Shown here piece after piece: positions 17,226 through 24,384 of a DNA stretch of 40,890 nt; within the stretch, counting starts at the first letter, position 1, and each line of letters starts with the position of its first letter. The DNA is from an uncultured Bacilli bacterium. GTDB taxonomy: Bacteria; Bacillota_I; Bacilli_A; RF39; UBA660. The notes beneath the pieces are model-generated. The model did no database searches. It saw nothing but the letters and a program-made list of their open reading frames with translations, and was not told the origin of the DNA. The translations under genes and the position numbers were made by a program. The stretch is taken from NCBI GenBank assembly GCA_934096535.1, contig CAKOMC010000009.1:1-40890 (forward strand), written 5' to 3'.

Positions 17226-18285
17226 CCATTATATAAATATATTTTTCCGGGATTTTTAAATAATCATTTTCTAAAACCAAAAAACCTTCTTTAATAAGAT
17301 TATTGACATTAGGATAAGCCTCTTGCAATGAAATATTATATTTCTTATTAAAATTATAAAGACTTATGCCTTTTAAAAGCCGCAACCCCAGCATTATTTC
17401 ATTATCCATTTCTTCTTGTCTACTTAAAAGATTTTGATGAAGACAAAATTTTCCTTTAATGTAACTAGTTATACTTCTAGTATTTTCATAGCGAATATTT
17501 CCTAGATAACCATGAGCCCCGCAGCCAAACCCATAATACTCATTATTTAACCAGTAAGTGGTATTATGAACTGATTCAAAGCCCGTCTTAGCAAAGTTTG
17601 ATACTTCGTAATGATTGTAACCATGTTTTTTTAACACTTTAATAATGTAAGCATACATTTTCGCATCTGTTTCTTCTTTAATATTTTTAACGCCCTGATT
17701 ATAAAGAATAGTGTTTTTTTCTAAAATAAGGGAATAAGTGCTGATGTGTTCAGGATTTAATTTTAAAAGTTTATGAATATCCCTACTTAAAGTAAACATT
17801 GTTTCTTTAGGCATCGCATAAATTAAATCAAGATTAATATTAGCAAATCCAACAGAACGCATTAATGCCATTTTTTTCTGACAATCTTTAAAGTCAGCAT
17901 GACGATTCATGGTCTTAAGAATTTTCTTATTAAAAGATTCAATCCCAATACTTAGACGATTAACACCATTAGTTTTTAAAATTTCTAAAAGCTCTAAAGT
18001 GATATCTTCAATATTACATTCAAAAGTAAATTCACATTTACGACTTTTTTGAAAAATATTAGTAATGCTAAATAGCTTTTTTAACTCAGCTGGATTTAGA
18101 GAAGATGGTGTTCCCCCACCGATGTAAATTGTATCTAAAATTTCATTGTTATACTGACTAAGTATTTCTTTTTCTAAATTTTGTAAATATTTGGTCGCAA
18201 ATTTTTCATTATAAAAAACTTTACAGAAATCACAATAAGTACATATCGTTTTACAAAAAGGAATATGGATATAAACAGAATGCAT
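17200..18285 (-). CDS. hemW: HemW, radical-SAM heme chaperone (HemN-like)
   Basis: 361 residues. The N-terminus has HIPFCKTICTYCDFC, with the C-x3-C-x2-C radical-SAM cluster plus one more cysteine. GGGTPSSL and the HemN-type region follow to the C-terminal winged-helix-like end. HemW lacks the C-terminal features of true coproporphyrinogen dehydrogenase and is thought to insert heme. The start follows GAGGTGAG. hemW commonly sits near lepA in Bacillota; here the two are separated by two genes. Confidence 0.9.
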   Translation of the reverse strand: MHSVYIHIPFCKTICTYCDFCKVFYNEKFATKYLQNLEKEILSQYNNEILDTIYIGGGTPSSLNPAELKKLFSITNIFQKSRKCEFTFECNIEDITLELLEILKTNGVNRLSIGIESFNKKILKTMNRHADFKDCQKKMALMRSVGFANINLDLIYAMPKETMFTLSRDIHKLLKLNPEHISTYSLILEKNTILYNQGVKNIKEETDAKMYAYIIKVLKKHGYNHYEVSNFAKTGFESVHNTTYWLNNEYYGFGCGAHGYLGNIRYENTRSITSYIKGKFCLHQNLLSRQEEMDNEIMLGLRLLKGISLYNFNKKYNISLQEAYPNVNNLIKEGFLVLENDYLKIPEKYIYIMDSIVIKII

Positions 18286-18341
18286 AACTCACCTCGTATT
18301 AAATTATTATAATTTTATTTAAGAATATTTTAATTTATCTA

Positions 18342-19757
18342 TTAATTATTAATATGTTGATGAATTTGGGGTGCTTCATCATCTAAAGCTTTAAAAATAT
18401 AACCTTGATTTTTAGCATATAAAATCATATTTTCCAGGCTATTTGCGGTATATGATTTAATATCATGAAGTAATACGACATTAATTTTATTATAAGAGAT
18501 AGTATTTTTAAAGTATTTTAAAACACAAGCGTTTTTATCAGTAACTTTTCTACTAGCACAAGCCCCAGCATCCTCAACTAAACTATTCCAATCATAATAA
18601 CGATATCCTGCTTCTGTAACTTTTTGGGCAAGAAGAGTCATAATACCTTTAGAGCGACTTCTAGATATAGTATTAGAACTACCACCAGGGAATCTAATAT
18701 ACTTAGCTCTTGTCCCGGTAATTCTTGTAACTCGTTCTTGAACTTTATTTAAATCATCAAAATAAGTATCAACTGATTTATAAATATCATAATTATGAGA
18801 AGCTGTATGTAAACCCACGGTATGACCTTCATTAAATTCTCTTAGAATGTCATCATCTGATCCTCCATTAGTTACAAAGAAAGTAGCTTTAATATCATAT
18901 TTTTTTAAAATATCAAGAATTTGATTAGTATAAGCCCCTGGTCCATCATCAAAAGTCAAATAAATAACACCTTTAGTATCACTATCACTTACTACATAAA
19001 CAGTTCTTTTAACAACCGTTTCGTTTTTATTATCACTAACTTTATAAGTAACTGTATAAGTACCAGTCTTAGTATTATCGATATTGTTTGTAACCTCAAC
19101 TTTATCTGTAATATCCCCAAGACAATTATCTGTGGCCTTATAACCCGCTTCTTCATAAGTAGTATTTAATGGTAAATAAATTTCTTTATTACCCACTAAT
19201 TTAATCTCTGGAGCAGCATCATCTTCTATAATAACTCTACGACCAATAGATGTTTCATTACCATAAGAATCAGTTACTTTATAATAGACATAATCATTAG
19301 TCTTTGTAACAATAACTTTATTGGTTATATCTCCATCAATATTATCTTTAGCTTCATACCCTTCTTCTTTATAATCCTCTATCTTACAAAGTTTTACTTC
19401 ATTATCCCCTTTTAAAGTAATAACTGGACTTTCTTTATCAACAACTTTAATTTTCATTTCTTTAGTTGTTTTAAAGGGACCATTATGAATGGTAAAATCT
19501 GCTTTATAAGTGCCAAATTCTTTTTTTATATTATTAGAAACAACAACTTTATTGGTTATATCTTTACCAAACAATGTAGCTTTATAATTATCATAAAAGA
19601 AATCATCATTTATATCCATCGTTATTTCCTTATCTTTTATTTCTAATTTTGGATAACTTAATAAACATACTAATATTAAAATTAAAGTAATAAATGTATA
19701 TCCTAAAAATCTCTTTGTTAATTTTGATAATTTTCTTCTCTTTTTAACTAATCTCAT
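18342..19757 (-). CDS. Polysaccharide deacetylase with Ig-like (DUF5011-type) domains
   Basis: 471 residues. A basic N-terminus and membrane anchor (about 18-35) are followed by a short beta domain and two DUF5011/Big-like repeats. Each repeat has the signature Y-x-E-x-GY-x-A-x-D-x-x-x-GDIT. A C-terminal NodB domain has TFDDGP, HTASH, RFPGG, DWNS and LLHD, all five catalytic motifs. It probably acts on peptidoglycan or another wall glycan outside the membrane, with the Ig-like domains as spacers. The ATG follows GAGGG, with an extended -10 promoter upstream. Confidence 0.9.
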   Translation of the reverse strand: MRLVKKRRKLSKLTKRFLGYTFITLILILVCLLSYPKLEIKDKEITMDINDDFFYDNYKATLFGKDITNKVVVSNNIKKEFGTYKADFTIHNGPFKTTKEMKIKVVDKESPVITLKGDNEVKLCKIEDYKEEGYEAKDNIDGDITNKVIVTKTNDYVYYKVTDSYGNETSIGRRVIIEDDAAPEIKLVGNKEIYLPLNTTYEEAGYKATDNCLGDITDKVEVTNNIDNTKTGTYTVTYKVSDNKNETVVKRTVYVVSDSDTKGVIYLTFDDGPGAYTNQILDILKKYDIKATFFVTNGGSDDDILREFNEGHTVGLHTASHNYDIYKSVDTYFDDLNKVQERVTRITGTRAKYIRFPGGSSNTISRSRSKGIMTLLAQKVTEAGYRYYDWNSLVEDAGACASRKVTDKNACVLKYFKNTISYNKINVVLLHDIKSYTANSLENMILYAKNQGYIFKALDDEAPQIHQHINN

Positions 19758-19781
19758 AATACATACCCTCTAACACCAATA

Positions 19782-19790
19782 ATCATATCA
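19782..19790 (-). promoter_or_regulatory. Extended -10 promoter of the Ig-like/NodB gene
   Basis: The minus strand reads TGATATGAT (TG-n-TATGAT), 24 bases before the ATG. No convincing -35 was seen, as is common with extended -10 promoters. Confidence 0.5.
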
Positions 19791-19893
19791 CGAAAAATTT
19801 AAGAAAGATACTAAAAAAAGTCATTTGACAGTGGCTTGTCATAATAATAATTATAATTTATAAGATTTAAGATTAATATTTAAAAAGTCAGTC

Positions 19894-19934
19894 AAAAAAA
19901 CTAGTAATTGCAAGAAAAAATCTCTAATTACTAG
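19894..19934 (-). terminator. Terminator after the lepA/channel gene pair
   Basis: CTAGTAATT (19901-19909) pairs with AATTACTAG (19926-19934). The minus strand continues with seven T. It starts five bases past the channel gene's stop. Confidence 0.8.
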
Positions 19935-19938
19935 CCTT

Positions 19939-21024
19939 TTATTTTACAATTAATTTTAAATCACTCATAACAATACTATTTTCTAAGTATTTATTATCAT
20001 TAGTAAAAATAGTTAAACAAATTTCTTTTATTTCTTCTCTATTACCTTTTAATTTATTTAAAGATATTTTTATTTTAGTAAAATTTTCATTTAATGTATA
20101 TTTAGATTGATAAGCCAATAATTTATTGACGCCATATTTAATTTCAATAACTATTATAGCTTCTTTTATACTTTTTAAATTCCATTCTAAATAAGATTTA
20201 TCATCATATTTATTTAGATTTAAATTATCAAAAGAATAATAAGCCATTAAGAATGTATCATTACTATTAATCTGGTAAGTTAAAACTTTATTATTTAACT
20301 CTAATTTATTATTGTTAGCTATAAGATTTATATCTTTAGTATTAAAGATAACTGGATTATTTAGTTTAGCCAAAGTAAGGCCAATTATATTACCTGCTGT
20401 TATAGGAATTAATTTTATACTTTCTTGCCCAGTTTTCATATCAACAAATGACATACTAGCATAAACTTGATATTCATTATTTTTTAAAATATTTTTAACT
20501 GTTTGATACCAGAATGTATCATCAAGTGAGACTTCAAATGACCATGATGACTTTTTCATGATAATGGGGGCGTCATATTCTCTAGTAATATTTTGATTTT
20601 GCTTAGCCTTGGCATTATATAAGAAAAATTTAATATTAACATTACAAATATCGCGACCTTTATTAATTATTGTAAACATAAGTTCATTATCTTTATAATT
20701 AATATCTTCATCTAAAATGACATCATCTAATCGCCAAAATAAATTAATGGTTAAATAAGTTGACATGAGCGCTAAAGAAACAATACCTATCATAGCTAAA
20801 AAGTTTTGTAAAAAGGTTTCATCTTCTAGTGGCCCGTACCCGATTGTATAAAGAAAATAATTAAATGCTTGACTAAGGATACCACTAAGCACAATTTTAG
20901 AATTTAAAAAATCAACAAGACTAATACCTAAACATAAGATGAATATTGATAGGCAAAAGACTATAATGGTAATAATGATTTTTTTTAACTTGGTACTTAG
21001 TAAGTCAGGTTTTCTTTTTTTCAT
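19939..21024 (-). CDS. Probable two-TM potassium channel with large C-terminal beta domain
   Basis: 361 residues. TM1 (about 14-40), a pore helix (SQAFNYFLY), the selectivity-filter signature TIGYG (60-64) and TM2 (about 71-97) form an ion-channel-2 pore. Canonical filters are usually GYGD; here it is GYGP. The next segment (about 112-205) looks like the beta-sandwich cytoplasmic domain of Kir channels (ELMFTIINK, NVNIKFFL, SFEVSLDDTF). Residues about 222-361 are a further beta-rich domain, vaguely carbohydrate-binding-like, that is not expected in a channel. The ATG is one base after the lepA stop, indicating coupling. The channel call rests on the filter and topology; Kir relatedness is inferred. 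Confidence 0.68.
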   Translation of the reverse strand: MKKRKPDLLSTKLKKIIITIIVFCLSIFILCLGISLVDFLNSKIVLSGILSQAFNYFLYTIGYGPLEDETFLQNFLAMIGIVSLALMSTYLTINLFWRLDDVILDEDINYKDNELMFTIINKGRDICNVNIKFFLYNAKAKQNQNITREYDAPIIMKKSSWSFEVSLDDTFWYQTVKNILKNNEYQVYASMSFVDMKTGQESIKLIPITAGNIIGLTLAKLNNPVIFNTKDINLIANNNKLELNNKVLTYQINSNDTFLMAYYSFDNLNLNKYDDKSYLEWNLKSIKEAIIVIEIKYGVNKLLAYQSKYTLNENFTKIKISLNKLKGNREEIKEICLTIFTNDNKYLENSIVMSDLKLIVK

Positions 21025-21025
21025 C

Positions 21026-22822
21026 TTATTTATCCTGAGAAAGAATACTTAAGAAAGCTTCTTGAGGTATCTCAACGGATCCTACCATTTTCATTCTTTT
21101 TTTACCTTCTTTTTGCTTTTCTAAAAGTTTGCGCTTACGAGAAATATCCCCGCCGTAGCACTTAGCCAAAACATCTTTACGCATGGCAGAAATATTTTCA
21201 CGAGCAATGACTTTAGAACCTATACTAGCTTGGATTGGGACTTGAAATAATTGTTTAGGAATAACATCTTTTAATTTAGAAACAATTTGTTTACCTCGAT
21301 TGTAAGCAAAGTCTTTATGAACAATAACTGATAAGGCATCAACAACTTCTTTATTTAACATGATATCCATTTTAACTAAATCACTGGCTTTATAACCAAT
21401 AAGTTCATAATCAAAGGAGGCATAACCCGAAGTAGCACTTTTTAGCTTATCAAAGAAATCATAAACAATCTCAGCTAGAGGTATTTCATAATGGATATTA
21501 ACACGCGTCGGGTCAATATAATCCATACTTAAATAATTACCCCTTTTATCTTGACACAATTCCATGATGGCACCGACATATTCACTTGGCACAAAAATAT
21601 TAGTTTTAATATATGGTTCTTTAATTTCTTTAATTACCTGACGATCAGGCATTTTATTAGGCGAATCAACCATAATTACTTCGCTATTTGTTAGGGTTAC
21701 TTCATAAACTACTGATGGTGAAGTAGCAATACAATCAATATTAAATTCACGGGTAATGCGCTCAATAATGATGTCCATATGTAAAAGACCAAGAAATCCG
21801 CAACGAAAACCAAAACCTAAAGCATCAGAAGTTTCTGGTTCAAATATTAATGACGCATCAGATAATTTTAATTTTTCTAAAGCCTCTCTTAAAGCCGGAA
21901 ACTTACTAGAATCGATTGGGAAAAGTCCTGAATAAACCATGGGTTTCATTGGTTTATAACCGGGAAGTGGTACCTGGGCCGGATCATCTTCTAAAGTAAT
22001 AGTATCACCAACTTCAACTGTGGAAATATCCTTAATGGCGGCGACTACCCACCCTACTTCGCCTGATACTAACATATCTTTTTTGACTTCTTTAGGATTA
22101 TTAATACCCAGTTCAACTATCTCATAGGTATGAGCTGAGGCCATCATTTTAATCTTATCTTTAACCTTTAAAGTACCATCAACAATTCTAACATGAACAA
22201 CAACCCCACGATAAGCATCAAAAGCACTATCAAAGATTAAAGCTCTTGTTTTTTTAGAATTATCCGCTACAGGAGCAGGAATTCTTTCAACAATAGCATC
22301 TAAAAGTTTATCCACCCCTACTCCAGTTTTCCCGGAACAAAGAATAATTTCTTCTTCTTTAAATCCTAAAACATCACATAATTCTTTCGTGACTTTAGGA
22401 ATATCGGCATTAGGTAAATCGATTTTATTAATAACAGGAATGATTTTTAGGTCACATTCCATAGCTAGATATAAATTAGCAAGGGTTTGGGCTTCGATTC
22501 CTTGAGCAGCATCAACTACTAGAATAGCCCCTTCACAAGCAGCAAGACTCCTGGATACTTCATAAGAAAAATCGACATGACCTGGGGTATCAATTAAATG
22601 AAAAGTATAATCCTCATCATGATATTTATAATTTAATTGAACCGCATTAAGTTTAATTGTAATACCCCTTTCACGCTCTAAATCCATACTATCAAGTAAT
22701 TGGTCTTTCATTTGTCTTTTATCAACAGCGCCCGTCATTTCTAAAATACGATCGGCTAAAGTTGACTTGCCATGATCAATATGGGCAATAATTGAAAAAT
22801 TTCTAATATTTTGTTGTTTCAT
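21026..22822 (-). CDS. lepA: Elongation factor 4 (LepA), ribosome back-translocating GTPase
   Basis: 598 residues from the ATG at 22822. The frame opens with a TTG at 22852, but the family starts at this ATG. The G motifs AHIDHGKST, DTPGHVDF and NKIDLP are present, followed by EF-G-like domains and the LepA-specific C-terminal domain (ISRKRKLLEKQKEGKKRMK region, about 550-580). LepA is a translational GTPase that acts on stalled or misassembled ribosomes. It is transcribed from an extended -10 promoter and followed directly by the channel gene. Divergent from the retron. Confidence 0.97.
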   Translation of the reverse strand: MKQQNIRNFSIIAHIDHGKSTLADRILEMTGAVDKRQMKDQLLDSMDLERERGITIKLNAVQLNYKYHDEDYTFHLIDTPGHVDFSYEVSRSLAACEGAILVVDAAQGIEAQTLANLYLAMECDLKIIPVINKIDLPNADIPKVTKELCDVLGFKEEEIILCSGKTGVGVDKLLDAIVERIPAPVADNSKKTRALIFDSAFDAYRGVVVHVRIVDGTLKVKDKIKMMASAHTYEIVELGINNPKEVKKDMLVSGEVGWVVAAIKDISTVEVGDTITLEDDPAQVPLPGYKPMKPMVYSGLFPIDSSKFPALREALEKLKLSDASLIFEPETSDALGFGFRCGFLGLLHMDIIIERITREFNIDCIATSPSVVYEVTLTNSEVIMVDSPNKMPDRQVIKEIKEPYIKTNIFVPSEYVGAIMELCQDKRGNYLSMDYIDPTRVNIHYEIPLAEIVYDFFDKLKSATSGYASFDYELIGYKASDLVKMDIMLNKEVVDALSVIVHKDFAYNRGKQIVSKLKDVIPKQLFQVPIQASIGSKVIARENISAMRKDVLAKCYGGDISRKRKLLEKQKEGKKRMKMVGSVEIPQEAFLSILSQDK

Positions 22823-22842
22823 AAAATTCACATCCAAGTAGT

Positions 22843-22851
22843 ATTTTAACA
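22843..22851 (-). promoter_or_regulatory. Extended -10 promoter of lepA
   Basis: The minus strand reads TGTTAAAAT (TG-n-TAAAAT), 20 bases before the lepA ATG. A clear -35 was not found. Confidence 0.5.
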
Positions 22852-23137
22852 AATTTTTTATATTTGCGATAGATATTTTAGTTGTTTAAATAGATTTTTA
22901 AAACTTTTTAAAACTAAATTTCTTTATTACCTTTACTAAAGCTAAACTAATCCTTAAATCACTTTTTATATCTTGGGACTCCTTAAAAATTCTTTAATCA
23001 TTTTCTGTTAAGTTTTATTTAAGTTTACTATTCATGACAATTTTTAGCTTCTTTTTAAGAAAAATATTTTCTTGTAAAAAGGATTCACACTTATCTTTCT
23101 TATTCAATTTATAATAGCAATTTTAATTTTTTTGTTA
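22852..23137. other. Intergenic region between lepA and the retron
   Basis: About 286 AT-rich bases. No ORF with a ribosome binding site was seen on either strand, so no effector gene precedes the retron RNA. A small AAGAAAA/TTTTCTT inverted repeat lies near 23058-23074. Confidence 0.6.
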
Positions 23138-23143
23138 TATAAT
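23138..23143 (+). promoter_or_regulatory. -10 box of the retron transcript
   Basis: TATAAT, seven bases before the first base of the a1 repeat. Transcription would therefore start right at the retron RNA. A -35 at 17-base spacing (TAGCAA, 23115-23120) is weak. Confidence 0.6.
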
Positions 23144-23149
23144 CTAGTC

Positions 23150-23299
23150 AAGCAATAGCAATTGGTATTAACCACTTTGATGAGTCATCAAGGGAAATTT
23201 TTAATATTTTCATGTGATTATATTACTCCATGGGATTTACGCTAAATCTTATTTAGAATAATCCCCTTCCCTAATATAATATCACATCAAGTATTGCTT
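23150..23299 (+). ncRNA. Retron msr-msd noncoding RNA
   Basis: AAGCAATA (a1, 23150-23157) pairs perfectly with TATTGCTT (a2, 23292-23299). The a1 repeat ends in TAGC, placing the likely branching guanosine at 23158. The msr part has hairpins TGGT/ACCA (23163-23174) and CTTTGATG/CATCAAGG (23175-23193, 3-base loop). The msd part has a long stem: 23212-23218 with 23281-23287, then 23219-23225 with 23272-23278. Inner stems are GGGATT/AATCCC (23232-23237 with 23260-23265) and CTAAAT/ATTTAG (23242-23256). Position, order and a1/a2 placement match known retron RNAs. The a2 repeat ends five bases before the RT ribosome binding site. Confidence 0.88.
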
Positions 23300-23318
23300 A
23301 TTTTAGGAGGTAATATGT

Positions 23319-24281
23319 ATGTGGGAACATTTAACTAAAAATAAAATTAATGAATTCATATTATCTCTTAATCTTATTTCTAATAATAATTTAACTGATA
23401 AAGAGAAGTTAAAGTTAATATATACAATTAGTAATAATGCCGAAAAGCACTATAAGGTGTTTAAAATTCCAAAAAGTTCTGACAACTACCGAACAATTTA
23501 TGAACCGGATTATACTTTAAAAAGTATTCAAAGAAATATTTTAAATAATGTTTTGAGTGATAGAAGAACCTCTGATTTTGCTTGTGCTTACAAAAAAGGT
23601 GTTAGTTTAGTGGATAATGCAAAGCCTCATTTAAATAAAAAATATATTCTAAAACTGGATATCAAGGATTTTTTTCCTAGCATTGATTTTGTGAATGTTT
23701 ATAAAAGGGCTTTTCCAAGATACATTTATCCTGAGGCGGTAGCTAGTCTTCTTACTAATTTAGTTACTTATAATAATTTTTTACCCCAAGGTGCCCCGAC
23801 TTCAAGTTATATTTCTAACCTGATTTTAAGAAGTTTTGATATTAAGATAGGTAAGTTTTGTAAAGAAAATAATATTTCTTATACTAGATATTGTGATGAT
23901 ATGACATTCTCTGGTGATTTTAATATTTCACAGGTAATTACTCTAGTAAAAAGTGAGTTATTAAAAAACAATTTTATTTTAAATAAAAAGAAAATCAAAG
24001 TAATTTGTGCAAATAAGCCTCAAATAGTTACAGGTATTGTTTGCAATGTAAAGCTAACTGTTCCTAGGGTATATAAAAAGAAAATTAGACAAGAAATATA
24101 TTATATAAATAAGTTTGGTTTAGATAGTCATTTACAATTTCAAAAATATAATATTGAGGCTCCTCTTTATATAAATAAGTTATATGGTAAAATCTTATTT
24201 GTCTTACAAATTGAAAAAAATAATCAAGAATTTTTGAAATATCGAAAAATGGTTTTAAATTTAAAAGAAAAATATAATTAA
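23319..24281 (+). CDS. Retron-type reverse transcriptase
   Basis: 320 residues, a full-length standalone retron RT with no fused domain. The retron-specific NAxxH motif (Asn100 to His104) is followed by catalytic Asp114 in KLDIKDFF, QGAPTSS (157-163), the YCDD box (191-194) with catalytic aspartates, and the retron VTG motif (237-239). The C-terminal thumb region (about 240-320) would recognise the msr hairpins. Retron RTs make a branched RNA-DNA (msDNA) from the adjacent msr-msd RNA and usually work with an effector in phage defence. No effector gene flanks it: lepA and lon on either side point the other way. The ATG follows AGGAGG at eight bases. Confidence 0.93.
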   Translation: MWEHLTKNKINEFILSLNLISNNNLTDKEKLKLIYTISNNAEKHYKVFKIPKSSDNYRTIYEPDYTLKSIQRNILNNVLSDRRTSDFACAYKKGVSLVDNAKPHLNKKYILKLDIKDFFPSIDFVNVYKRAFPRYIYPEAVASLLTNLVTYNNFLPQGAPTSSYISNLILRSFDIKIGKFCKENNISYTRYCDDMTFSGDFNISQVITLVKSELLKNNFILNKKKIKVICANKPQIVTGIVCNVKLTVPRVYKKKIRQEIYYINKFGLDSHLQFQKYNIEAPLYINKLYGKILFVLQIEKNNQEFLKYRKMVLNLKEKYN

Positions 24282-24324
24282 TAGTTAATAAGTTTTAAAA
24301 TATTAATACGGATTAAAAAATGGA

Positions 24325-24380
24325 AAAAACTAACTACAAATGATAATTTTTAAAAGTTTTATCATTAATAGTTAGTTTTT
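24325..24380. terminator. Bidirectional terminator between retron RT and lon
   Basis: A long, nearly perfect inverted repeat: AAAAACTAACTA plus AATGATAA (24325-24346) pairs with TTATCATT plus TAGTTAGTTTTT (24359-24380), with a small internal mismatch. A-runs and T-runs flank both ends, so it can stop transcripts from either side. Confidence 0.85.
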
Positions 24381-24384
24381 ATTT

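Noticed and set aside
19825..19857. TTGACA followed by TATAAT on the plus strand
   Set aside because: The spacer is 21 bases, and the next gene downstream on that strand is far away; both flanking genes are on the minus strand.
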